The notes beneath the pieces were generated by a model. The model had not been told where the DNA came from and did no database searches. It worked only from the letters and a program-made list of their open reading frames with translations. DNA of 64,000 nucleotides from Fodinicurvata sp. EGI_FJ10296. Lineage in GTDB: Bacteria > Pseudomonadota > Alphaproteobacteria > DSM-16000 > Inquilinaceae. The first letter of the stretch is position 1. The number at the start of each line of letters is the position of its first letter. Below are positions 28,113 through 35,999 of the stretch, piece by piece. Location of the stretch: NCBI RefSeq assembly GCF_040712075.1, contig NZ_JBFCVL010000009.1:229594-293593 (forward strand), given 5' to 3'. The position numbers and the translations under genes are program-made.

Positions 28113-29196
28113 AGGGTGCCGGCTCAGGCGCCTGAAAGCCGGTCTGGCAGGTCTCGATCACGTCGAGGAACCGGGGATCGGACATGACTTCGGACTCCGA
28201 AAGACCGTCGGACTCCCAGAGTTCAGTGTCCTGAAGACCCGTGACCACGCATCGGCAATAGGTCGTGCAGAGATCGCCGCCGCCGGCATCGCGGCAGTTG
28301 GTCTCGCACGAGGATAGGAATTGCGTCGTATTCATCGCCTGTCCCGGCGACGTGAGGTCGACGATGGCACCGACCGACCGGCCGTCCGGCCCCCCCGGTC
28401 CGGCAAGCGTCGCGACCGCCATCAGCACACCGATCAGCAGCGGCTGGTGGAGCATGTAAATGATCAGGCTCTTCCGGCCCAGCCAGATCAGCGCCCGGCC
28501 TGGCAGACGGCGAGGCTCGACTGCAGCTATCGTTTCCGCGATCGCCGTGTGCCGGGACAAAATCTGGCCGGTTGCCATGCCAAGCAGCATCAGCCCCGTC
28601 CACGGAAAAACCGGGACGAAATCCGAAGCCGGCGGCGGCGCGGCCTGCAACCCTGTCCATGCCCAGATCGGGTCGCCCAGCGCCGGGAGCGTGACGGTGG
28701 TCCCGACCCACAGGACAGCGATGCCGGCCAGCGCTGCCACGGCCCAGGGCAGGCGTGCAAAGAGCAGGCAGATTACGCTGCCCACGGCAATGGAATGCAA
28801 TATTCCAAAATAGATATAGGTTTCGGGCATGAGAAAGCGCGTCGCGATCGTGATCACGAGAGCACAGACTCCGATCAGCAGGAAGCGCTGCCCGAACGCC
28901 AGCAAACGCAGGCGCCGGTGGGTCATCAGGGCAAGGCTGATACCGGACACGGCCAGAAACGTACCGGCCACGCAATAGGCCATCCATTGCCATCCGGCTG
29001 ACGTGGCGACTGACAATGCCGCCAGACCCAGGAAATCGAGATCCCACGCCGCATGGTAAATGACCATGCCGATGATGGCGATGCCGCGCAGGGCGTCCAG
29101 GATCAGCAGGCGCGGGATCGTTCCCGGCTGCCGGGCGACGACAGAGTTGTGTGGCTTGCGATCAGGCACCGGTAAAGGCGAAGTCCCAGTATGCAT
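28105..29196 (-). CDS. DUF1624 (heparan-alpha-glucosaminide acetyltransferase-like) membrane protein with Cys-rich tail
   Basis: Membrane protein of 363 aa. The first helix region (RLLILDALRGIAIIGMVIYHAAWDLDFL) with its early histidine is typical of DUF1624/HGSNAT-like acyltransferases, which have about eight helices. The last ~85 residues are soluble and cysteine-rich (CETNC, then DLCTTYCRC and a later C), not usual for the family and possibly a disulfide-bonded domain. ATG 29196 overlaps the ilvE-like gene by 35 bases, indicating coupling. Confidence 0.72.
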   Translation of the reverse strand: MHTGTSPLPVPDRKPHNSVVARQPGTIPRLLILDALRGIAIIGMVIYHAAWDLDFLGLAALSVATSAGWQWMAYCVAGTFLAVSGISLALMTHRRLRLLAFGQRFLLIGVCALVITIATRFLMPETYIYFGILHSIAVGSVICLLFARLPWAVAALAGIAVLWVGTTVTLPALGDPIWAWTGLQAAPPPASDFVPVFPWTGLMLLGMATGQILSRHTAIAETIAAVEPRRLPGRALIWLGRKSLIIYMLHQPLLIGVLMAVATLAGPGGPDGRSVGAIVDLTSPGQAMNTTQFLSSCETNCRDAGGGDLCTTYCRCVVTGLQDTELWESDGLSESEVMSDPRFLDVIETCQTGFQAPEPAPSQ

Positions 29197-30007
29197 CGCG
29201 GAGGCGTCGATACATCGGGCCGATCTGCAGATCCCGATCTTCGTATCGGGATATGGGCAGGACCTTGGCATGGTTGCCGGTCGAAAAAATCTCGTCGGCG
29301 TTCAACAGGTCCTCGTGCGTTATCCGGCATTCGCCGACCTCGATGCCCGCGCCGCGCAACAGGGAAATGCACCGTTGCCGGGTGATGCCGTCAAGGAACG
29401 TGCCATTCGGAACCGGCGTTTTCACGACGCCGCCCTTGACCAGAAAAATATTGGCCGTGGCCAGTTCGGCGACATTGCCCAGGGCATCCAGCATGACGGC
29501 GTTCTCAAAGCCACGCCGCTTTGCCTCCATCAGCGCCAGGCCTGCCTGAGGATAGAGCGCCGAGGCTTTGGCCGCCGTCGGTGCGCTTTCCGGCGTCGGC
29601 CGTCGGCGGGTGGAAAGGCAGACGGCCATGCCTGAAGGGTTGGGCAGGGGGCTCTCGTATACGGTGAGGATAAAGCGCGCCGACTCGGGATCGGGGTCGA
29701 CCCAACCGTTTTCCGCGTAGATCATGGGCCTGATATAGAGATGCGCGCCCTTGTCGAACCGTTCGACGGTGTCCCGGGCCAGGCCTTCGACCGTCTGCGC
29801 CGTTACAGGCGGCTTCAAACCCAGAGCCTTGGCGGAGTCGATCAACCGCGCCGCATGTCGGTCCAGATCGGGCATGACGCCGTCGAAAGCCCGCGCCCCA
29901 TCGAAAACGATCGATGACATCCAGACCGCGTGGGTCATCGGACCGAGAAGCGGAGGATTGCCTTCAAGCCACTGGCCATCGACATAGGTAAGCGCGCGCC
30001 TGTCCAT
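29162..30007 (-). CDS. ilvE: Branched-chain amino acid aminotransferase-like, PLP class IV
   Basis: PLP-dependent aminotransferase of 281 aa. The probable Schiff-base lysine is Lys147 (TAAKASALYPQ), followed by EAKRRGFENAVMLD and the ATANIFLVK phosphate-loop region. IlvE proteins use branched-chain keto acids and glutamate; D-amino acid aminotransferase and aminodeoxychorismate lyase share the fold. It is slightly shorter than classical IlvE (~305 aa). It is upstream of the DUF1624 gene and overlaps it. Confidence 0.8.
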   Translation of the reverse strand: MDRRALTYVDGQWLEGNPPLLGPMTHAVWMSSIVFDGARAFDGVMPDLDRHAARLIDSAKALGLKPPVTAQTVEGLARDTVERFDKGAHLYIRPMIYAENGWVDPDPESARFILTVYESPLPNPSGMAVCLSTRRRPTPESAPTAAKASALYPQAGLALMEAKRRGFENAVMLDALGNVAELATANIFLVKGGVVKTPVPNGTFLDGITRQRCISLLRGAGIEVGECRITHEDLLNADEIFSTGNHAKVLPISRYEDRDLQIGPMYRRLRDAYWDFAFTGA

Positions 30008-30099
30008 GAATTATCCTCCCCGCCAATGCGTGAACCCGCCCATTGGGCCAGTCCCGTCAGGTCAGCATAACGCGTGGCCGGACGTCACACCACCGTCCG

Positions 30100-30393
30100 T
30101 CATTCGTTAGCGCGCATTCTCTCTATCGCCGCCGCACGAAGTTTGGCAAGCCATTCGGTCATGCGATTCAGGTCGGTGTCGGAATTCGGTTCACTGGCGC
30201 CGACCGATTGCCGCCGCTTCGCGATCGACCGACGGCATGCCGCTGCCTGACGGTCGCCGTCGCGCCACTCGACCCGGCGCCGCCACTGCGCTCCGGGATG
30301 GTTTCGGTTCAATGTGCCGTCGATCCGCCGGTGCAGATCGTCCAGACCGGCACCGGCACCATCGCTCCCGGTTCGGGTATCTGAAGGGGTCAT
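30100..30393 (-). CDS. Small hypothetical protein
   Basis: A 97-aa reading frame, rich in Arg, Asp and Ala, with a predicted helical C-terminus (LNRMTEWLAKLRAAAIERMRANE). No recognised domain. There is no clear Shine-Dalgarno before ATG 30393, so it may not be expressed. It is kept because it fills an otherwise empty stretch and its reading looks more protein-like than the overlapping frames. Confidence 0.35.
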   Translation of the reverse strand: MTPSDTRTGSDGAGAGLDDLHRRIDGTLNRNHPGAQWRRRVEWRDGDRQAAACRRSIAKRRQSVGASEPNSDTDLNRMTEWLAKLRAAAIERMRANE

Positions 30394-30481
30394 AAAGGGA
30401 TCGCCATATGTCGAATAAGAAAATATACCTAATGCACCCTATGGGATATGGCGGCTGAGGGCAAGGGGTCAAAATTGAGGG

Positions 30482-31144
30482 CTATTGGCTGGCCCAGATG
30501 ATGCGGGCCATCCATGAGATTTCGTGGACCAGCAGCATGCGGGGTTCGTGGGCCGGATTGAACGACCGCAGTTCCACCCGCGTTGCGCTGCGGCGGGCAA
30601 GTTCCTTTGCCATGACCTCGCCACCGACGGTGCGGGCAACGACGCGGTCGCCTCGCCGAATGCTGGATGTCGGACTGACGATGATCGTATCGCCCTCGCG
30701 GAACACGGGCTCCATGCTGTCGCCCTGGATTTCCAGCGCGTAGCCGTGAGGATCGTCGATATCAGGGAACAGGACCTCGTCCCAACCGGTGCCGGCGGGA
30801 AACCCGGCGTCGTCGAAATACCCGTCGCCGCCGGCCTGGGCGCAGCCGATGATCGGGATGCGCTGTGTTGCGCCCCGGCCGGTGTTCCTCGACGTTCCGT
30901 TCTCTCCGCCGCCACCGGACTGCACCAGGCCGACGAAATCCTCCAGCTCGGTATGAGTCGCAGCCAGGATCTTGGCAAGACTCTCGGTCGACGGCCATCG
31001 CGTCTTGCCCATCGGGGTGAGCCGCTTGGACGGATTGAAAGCTGTCGCATCGAGGCCGGAGAGGCGGGCGAGGCCGGACGGGGACAGGCCGCATCGTTCC
31101 GCGAGCCGATCGATTCCGCGCCACATTTCGCTATGGGTAAACAT
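30482..31144 (-). CDS. HTH plus S24 peptidase regulator (LexA/CI-like)
   Basis: Protein of 220 aa. An N-terminal helix-turn-helix (residues ~7-65, GLSPSGLARLSGLDATAF) is joined to an S24 self-cleavage domain. The cleavage site looks like Ala104-Gly105 (AQAGG), nucleophile Ser143 (GDSMEP) and general base Lys180 (VMAKEL). Proteins of this exact style occur as chromosomal regulators in many Rhodospirillales, so it need not be a phage repressor even though phage genes follow. Confidence 0.82.
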   Translation of the reverse strand: MFTHSEMWRGIDRLAERCGLSPSGLARLSGLDATAFNPSKRLTPMGKTRWPSTESLAKILAATHTELEDFVGLVQSGGGGENGTSRNTGRGATQRIPIIGCAQAGGDGYFDDAGFPAGTGWDEVLFPDIDDPHGYALEIQGDSMEPVFREGDTIIVSPTSSIRRGDRVVARTVGGEVMAKELARRSATRVELRSFNPAHEPRMLLVHEISWMARIIWASQ

Positions 31145-31169
31145 AAGAATACTGTCTCATAATAAAGGC

Positions 31170-31183
31170 CCTACGTCTGTAGG
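31170..31183. promoter_or_regulatory. Short palindrome upstream of S24 regulator
   Basis: The inverted repeat CCTAC-gtct-GTAGG lies about 26 bases upstream of the regulator start, in an AT-rich stretch, and between it and the divergent phage head genes. This is a likely operator for self-regulation. Inference from position only. Confidence 0.4.
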
Positions 31184-31460
31184 AAAATATTCATATTACG
31201 GTTGACACCGCAACCCTAAGTAGTCCAAAACTGAATTCGCAGCGGGCGAATTGCGTCCTATGGCGACTGCAGACCGCTCAATCGCCGCTGCATCCGGTCA
31301 CTGTTGTGGCGGCATTAATCGCCGGCACGACACCGGCCCTTGGTAGAACGCAACCTCGACAACCAGCCGCCGTCGACAGCCAAGGCAATAATTCCTAGTG
31401 CCGTCGCCGAGTCCAGTCAACCATCCGGGTGGCCCGGATCATGGTACAGGATCCGTTTCT

Positions 31461-31826
31461 ATGCAATGTTCACGTTATGTTCGAAAACCGCAAGACGAAT
31501 ACGCAACCGTCCCTTTCTCCTCGGCCGAGGAAGTCTGGTTCTGGTTCATTCGTGCTCATGAAGCCAGCGCAGCGGGTGCCCGCGCCAGGGCCGGCATGGC
31601 CTTGTATCCAAGGCCGTGTGAACCCGTCGATGTTGCGCGGGTCGTCGACCGTCTCTACCGCCAGCGTCGACTGTTGCGTGATCACTTGTTGGTGCTGGCC
31701 CATTATGGCCGCCGCCTGATGGCGCCCAATCCCGACTATCGCCAGGAGATCAAGGCGTCGTCCCTGTGGCGCGAAGCCTTCGACAGGATCGAGCCGGCTT
31801 TGCGCAGCAAGGGGATCGTGGCATGA
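31461..31826 (+). CDS. Conserved hypothetical protein at start of phage head operon
   Basis: Basic helical protein of 121 aa containing VWFWFIRAHEASAAGARARAG and VDRLYRQRRLLRDHLLVLAHYGRR. I believe similar short proteins occur in alphaproteobacterial genomes next to phage-like head genes, but no function is recognised. Its last bases overlap the next start (ATGA). About 310 bases of noncoding DNA upstream separate it from the divergent S24 regulator. Confidence 0.65.
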   Translation: MQCSRYVRKPQDEYATVPFSSAEEVWFWFIRAHEASAAGARARAGMALYPRPCEPVDVARVVDRLYRQRRLLRDHLLVLAHYGRRLMAPNPDYRQEIKASSLWREAFDRIEPALRSKGIVA

Positions 31827-32338
31827 GCGCGGGTGCGACGGCAGGCGCCATGCCGTGTCCGGTTTCCGGCATGGTGTCGGCGACACAGACCGATGAGGAT
31901 TGGCGGGAGATTCATGTGGTCTTCTGCGGTCAGGCGCAGATCGTCTGGCTTCGATGTTTGCGCCCGGGCTTCCGGCACTGCTTTGTCGTCTTCGGCAACG
32001 GCCGGCTCTGGCTGACGCTCGATCCGCTTTCATGCTGGACGGATGTGCGCATCCAGCCCATCGGCGGCGGGTTCGATCTGCCGGCGTGGTATCGGGCACA
32101 AGGCATGATCACCATTCCTGTCACTCTGGTAAGGCACCAGCCGCCCACGTCCGCACCCTGGGGGCCGTTTACCTGCGTCGAAGCCGTCAAGCGCGTCGTG
32201 GGGCTTCGCGACCGCAGGGTGCTGACGCCGTATCAGCTTTATCGCCGTCTTGGCGACTGCGAGCGGCAGTCAGAGCCGAAGAAGCGGGCTGGACACCGCC
32301 CCCCTTTGACGCCGCGGCAAGCCGCCGCTCGATCCTGA
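31823..32338 (+). CDS. Phage-module protein, possible permuted papain-like fold
   Basis: Protein of 171 aa, translationally coupled to the preceding gene. A His near residue 52 sits in a strand (FRHCFVVFGNGRLWL) and a later Cys at the start of a helix (GPFTCVEAVKRVVGL) is followed by LTPYQLYRRL. This His-before-Cys order resembles circularly permuted NlpC/papain-like proteins, several of which occur in phages. The assignment is tentative; the C-terminal ~25 residues are basic and disordered. Confidence 0.5.
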   Translation: MSAGATAGAMPCPVSGMVSATQTDEDWREIHVVFCGQAQIVWLRCLRPGFRHCFVVFGNGRLWLTLDPLSCWTDVRIQPIGGGFDLPAWYRAQGMITIPVTLVRHQPPTSAPWGPFTCVEAVKRVVGLRDRRVLTPYQLYRRLGDCERQSEPKKRAGHRPPLTPRQAAARS

Positions 32339-32353
32339 ATTTCCGGAGGATAC

Positions 32354-32686
32354 ATGGGAAATCTGTTCACGCCGCCGAGCCCGAGGCCGACTCAGGTCAT
32401 CGCAGCGCCGGCTCCGCCGTCGCCGACGCCGGCCCCCGTAACGCCGGCTCCGTCGCCGGTGCAGCCGAAGGCGCAAGCCAAGCCAAAGCCAGAAAGCGCC
32501 GAAGATGCCAGCCGGAAAAATGCCGGGTCGGATCGGCCGGAAGAAGAGGATACGGCCAAAGCGGTTCGCGAAGCAGCGCAAAAGTCGCGGCAACGCGGCC
32601 GGACGGCCACGGTCGCGACAGGGTGGCGCGGCATTCTGGGTCTGCGCAAGACCGACGCCGACCGCAAATCACTTCTGGGGGAATGA
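32354..32686 (+). CDS. Pro/Ala-rich phage head-tail accessory protein
   Basis: A 110-aa protein: Pro/Ala/Lys-rich low-complexity N-terminal half, a charged helix, then a short ordered tail (GWRGILGLRKTDADRKSLLG). T7-like phages carry a small low-complexity protein (gp7.3) just upstream of the portal gene, with a similar basic tail; position and composition suggest a counterpart. It has GGAGG before the ATG. Confidence 0.5.
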   Translation: MGNLFTPPSPRPTQVIAAPAPPSPTPAPVTPAPSPVQPKAQAKPKPESAEDASRKNAGSDRPEEEDTAKAVREAAQKSRQRGRTATVATGWRGILGLRKTDADRKSLLGE

Positions 32687-32690
32687 GTGA

Positions 32691-34385
32691 ATGACGTCAC
32701 GGCCTCGAAACGACCGCCGCCCGCCGGCCGCAATTGCGCCGGACGCGGAGCAAACCGCTGCCGACATCCTAGAGCGATACGCCCGCGCCCGTGGGGTGCG
32801 GGCGAATTGGGAGCCCGTCCTTCGTGACTGCTATACTCTGGCACTGCCGCAACGCGGCGATGGCGATAGCAGCGGAGACGCAGGCGGGGCCGGGATTGCC
32901 GACGTTTACGACGGCACGGCACCCGATGCCGTCGACCAGCTTGCCGCCAGCCTGCTGTCGCAATTGACGCCGCCGTGGGCCCGCTGGGCCGGATTCGAGG
33001 CCGGCGCTGACGTTCCGGATTCTGCCGCCGTCGACGCCGCCGACCTGATCGATACCATGGAGGCAGGCTTCCAGGGGCACATCGATCGCTCCAACTTCAT
33101 CGTCGAGATCCACCAATGTCTTCTCGACCTGGTTGTTGGCGGAACCGCCTGCCTGTTGATCGAAGAGGCGCCGCCGGGCGAACTCAGCGCGCTGAAATTC
33201 ACGGCGGTGCCCCTGGCCGAGGCGGTTCTGGAAGAGGGCGGCGACGGTCGTCTGGAAACCGTCTATCGGCGCGTCGACCTGCCTTTGGAGGGACTCAGGC
33301 GGCGGTTTCCCGACGCTGCCATTCCGGAGGCGGTCATCGACGCAGGACTGGACGACCCCGGTCGCACGTTCGGCGTTGTGGAAGCGCTGCGGCCGGACCG
33401 CCGGACGAGCGGCTACCGGTTCACCGCCGTCCTGAACGAAGATCCGGCGGTCATCCTGAAGGACCGGTTCTATTCGGAATCGCCTTTCGTTGCCTTTCGC
33501 TGGCTGAAAGCGCCGGGCGAGGCTTATGGCCGGTCGCCGGTCATGAAGATGCTGCCGGACATTCGCACGGCCAACAAGGTCGTCGAACTCGTGCTGCGCA
33601 ACGCATCGATCGCTGTGACCGGCATCTGGCAGGCCGACGATGACGGCGTCATCAACCCCTCGACCGTTCGCATCGTGCCCGGCACCATCATTCCCAAGGC
33701 GGTCGGCTCGAAAGGGCTGACGCCTCTTGAAGCGCCCGGACGCTTCGATGTCTCGCAACTGGTGCTGGACGATCTGCGCAGCCGCATCCGTCGCGGTCTG
33801 CTCGCCGATCAATTGGCCCAGTTGAACGAACCACGCATGACGGCCACCGAAGTCATGGAGCGGTCCGCCCAGATGGCCCGACTGCTCGGCGCGACCTATG
33901 GCCGGCTTCAGTCGGAATTGCTGACGCCGCTGGTATCCCGTTGCCACGCAATACTGCGCCGGCGGGGGGAAATCCCCGACCTGCCTCTGGACGGCGAAAT
34001 CCTGTCGCTCAGATTTCGCTCTCCGCTGGCTCAGGCGCAGGCCCAGCGCGATGTCCAGAGTGCGATGATGTGGGCGGAAAGTGTGGCCGCACTGGGTCCG
34101 GCTGCCATGGAGGCGGTCGACGCACCGGCGATGGCGCGGTGGCTGGCGAAACGCTTCGGTGTTCCGACCGAGATCGTCAGGGCCCGGACTGATCCACCCG
34201 CCGATCCACCCGCCGATCCACCGGCCGAACCATCCGCCGATATCCCCGACGACGCGCCGGGTCCCGCAATCGAGACTGCGTCAGTCGGGGGCGGCGAGGG
34301 AGGCGATGCGCTTGCCGCAGGCGTGCAGGCGGTGGTCGGGGCACTGACGCAGGCGGCGGGCGAACGACCGTTGGCCGATCGATGA
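32691..34385 (+). CDS. Podovirus head-to-tail connector (portal) protein
   Basis: Protein of 564 aa of the T7 gp8-like connector family. The N-terminus (ADILERYARARGVRANWEPVLRDCYTLALP) and the following DVYDGTAPDAVDQLAASLLSQLTPPWARW are characteristic. In the virion twelve copies form the ring through which DNA is packaged and ejected. Residues ~500-520 carry a Pro-Ala-Asp repeat (DPPADPPADPPAEP) likely to vary in length. Followed by scaffold and capsid genes in the usual podovirus order. Confidence 0.88.
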   Translation: MTSRPRNDRRPPAAIAPDAEQTAADILERYARARGVRANWEPVLRDCYTLALPQRGDGDSSGDAGGAGIADVYDGTAPDAVDQLAASLLSQLTPPWARWAGFEAGADVPDSAAVDAADLIDTMEAGFQGHIDRSNFIVEIHQCLLDLVVGGTACLLIEEAPPGELSALKFTAVPLAEAVLEEGGDGRLETVYRRVDLPLEGLRRRFPDAAIPEAVIDAGLDDPGRTFGVVEALRPDRRTSGYRFTAVLNEDPAVILKDRFYSESPFVAFRWLKAPGEAYGRSPVMKMLPDIRTANKVVELVLRNASIAVTGIWQADDDGVINPSTVRIVPGTIIPKAVGSKGLTPLEAPGRFDVSQLVLDDLRSRIRRGLLADQLAQLNEPRMTATEVMERSAQMARLLGATYGRLQSELLTPLVSRCHAILRRRGEIPDLPLDGEILSLRFRSPLAQAQAQRDVQSAMMWAESVAALGPAAMEAVDAPAMARWLAKRFGVPTEIVRARTDPPADPPADPPAEPSADIPDDAPGPAIETASVGGGEGGDALAAGVQAVVGALTQAAGERPLADR

Positions 34386-34421
34386 AAACTACGGCCACAC
34401 CAATCACAGGAGCACGACACA

Positions 34422-35195
34422 ATGCCTGATAATCTTCTGGAATCGAAACAGGGTGCGCCTGCCCGGGATGCTGTGGGCGAGCCGGCGGACCGGGCGGCAG
34501 ACCGAACGTCAAGCGACCCCGACGACCCGTTGGCCGCTTTTCGGACCGGCCCGGACGGCGCGCTGGACCCCCAGGCCCTGGCCGACGCGTATCTGAAATT
34601 GAAGGAAGCAGTGACGAACCGGGTCGCACTGCCGGGCCCCGACATGGCCGATGAGGACCGGCGGCGCCTGTACGCCGCTCTGGGCGTGCCGGAATCGCCC
34701 GATGGCTATGATGTTGCCTTGTCGCATTCGCTGTTCGAGCGCGATCCGGACATCGAGAAAACACTTCACGAGGCCGGCTTTTCGACCAGCCAGGTCCAAC
34801 TTGTCTATGATCTCGCCGCCGAACGCATGATGCCGTTCGTCGAGGAGATCGCCGGCGAATTGAAAGCCGAAAACGATCAGAAGCGCCTGATCGATGCTTT
34901 CGGTGGCGAGGACCGGTGGCGCGAGGTGTCGCGCCAACTGCTCAAATGGGGGCGCAAGAATCTCTCCGGCGACGTCGTCGAAACGCTTTCGACCTCCTAC
35001 GAGGGCGTTATGGCCCTGCATCGGATGATGACGGGCGAGGACAAGCCCGGACAAGTGCTGACCGGTGGCGACGGTGCGGACAAGGACGAAGATCTCGACC
35101 GAATGATGCGCGACCCGAAATACTGGAAGGAAAAGGACCCGTCTTTCGTCCGCAAGGTCACTGAAGGCTTCAAGCGACTCTATCCCGACGCCTGA
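34422..35195 (+). CDS. Phage capsid scaffold/assembly protein
   Basis: Acidic helical protein of 257 aa between portal and capsid, the position of T7 gp9. A disordered N-terminus leads to a mostly helical middle (LYAALGVPESPDGYDV; DRWREVSRQLLKWGRKNL) and a charged C-terminus ending FKRLYPDA. Such proteins guide procapsid assembly and are then released. The stop codon sits in the first copy of a 17-base tandem duplication. Confidence 0.75.
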   Translation: MPDNLLESKQGAPARDAVGEPADRAADRTSSDPDDPLAAFRTGPDGALDPQALADAYLKLKEAVTNRVALPGPDMADEDRRRLYAALGVPESPDGYDVALSHSLFERDPDIEKTLHEAGFSTSQVQLVYDLAAERMMPFVEEIAGELKAENDQKRLIDAFGGEDRWREVSRQLLKWGRKNLSGDVVETLSTSYEGVMALHRMMTGEDKPGQVLTGGDGADKDEDLDRMMRDPKYWKEKDPSFVRKVTEGFKRLYPDA

Positions 35196-35217
35196 CCGGG
35201 CCCGACGCCTGACCGGG
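35184..35217. repeat. Exact 17-bp tandem duplication at the scaffold stop codon
   Basis: The 17 bases CCCGACGCCTGACCGGG occur twice without a spacer (35184-35200 and 35201-35217). The first copy contains the scaffold stop codon. A recent slippage duplication is the simplest explanation; the reading frame is unaffected because translation already ends in copy one. Confidence 0.95.
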
Positions 35218-35250
35218 CCACATCGCCCGCCGGACACAATTCCCATATCC

Positions 35251-35281
35251 GCCCGCTCCCCGTCCGGAGCGGGCTTTTTTT
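35251..35281 (+). terminator. Rho-independent terminator between scaffold and capsid genes
   Basis: Perfect 9-bp stem (GCCCGCTCC paired with GGAGCGGGC), 6-base loop and a run of seven T. In T7-like phages a terminator of this kind normally follows the capsid gene. Here it precedes it, so capsid expression would depend on read-through or its own promoter. Confidence 0.9.
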
Positions 35282-35303
35282 ATCTGCCAAAGGAACGATC
35301 ACC

Positions 35304-35921
35304 ATGCCGACAACCGTCGAACGCGCCTTCGTCAAGCAGTTTGAACGCGAGGTGCACGAGGCCTACCAGCGCGTCGGATCCAAGTTGCGGCCGACTGTCC
35401 GGTCCAAGGGCAACGTCAAGGGCGTCAGCACCACCTTCCAGAAGGTGGGCAAGGGAACGGCCGGGACCAAGATCCGGCACGGCGAGGTTCCGGTCATGAA
35501 CCTGGACCACGAGCCGATGGAATGTGTGCTCTATGATTATTACGCCGGCGAGTGGATCGACAAGCTCGACGAGTTGAAGACCAATCTGGACGAGCGCTCG
35601 ATCGTGTCGAATGCCGGGGCCTATGCTCTCGGCCGCAAGACCGACGACCTCATCATTGCCGCCATGGAAACCGCTGACCAGATCGTCGGCGACGGTACCG
35701 GCGGCCTCGACCGGGACAAGGTGCTGGAGGCGTTCGAGATCCTCGGCGCCAACGATGTGCCGGACGACGGCCAGCGCCATGCGATCGTCGGCTGGCGCCA
35801 GTGGTCGGATCTGCTGGCGATCGAGGAATTCGCATCGGCCGACTATGTCGGGGCCGACGACCTGCCCTGGAACGGCACTCAGGCCAAACGCTGGCTGGGG
35901 ACCCTGTGGATGCCCCATTAA
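35304..35921 (+). CDS. Podovirus major capsid protein, C-terminally truncated
   Basis: Protein of 205 aa resembling the N-terminal two-thirds of T7-like capsid proteins, which are usually about 300-350 aa. The N-terminal FVKQFEREVHEAYQRVGSKLRPTVR and the EWIDKLDELKTNLDERS segment are typical. The frame ends abruptly after TLWMPH at a TAA, where the C-terminal part (P domain and last E-loop contacts) should continue. The integrase of the neighbouring element ends 79 bases later. Integration or deletion at this point is the likely cause; it should not make a functional shell. Confidence 0.75.
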   Translation: MPTTVERAFVKQFEREVHEAYQRVGSKLRPTVRSKGNVKGVSTTFQKVGKGTAGTKIRHGEVPVMNLDHEPMECVLYDYYAGEWIDKLDELKTNLDERSIVSNAGAYALGRKTDDLIIAAMETADQIVGDGTGGLDRDKVLEAFEILGANDVPDDGQRHAIVGWRQWSDLLAIEEFASADYVGADDLPWNGTQAKRWLGTLWMPH

Positions 35922-35999
35922 TGCCGGCAGATAGTAAATGCCTGAAACTGCTACTTAATTTCACGATATGGGCTGGGGTTGGTGCAGTATCCGGTTGCG

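Noticed and set aside
31170..35921. Intact inducible prophage
   Set aside because: Only head genes are present, the capsid is truncated and the S24 regulator is of a type common on chromosomes.
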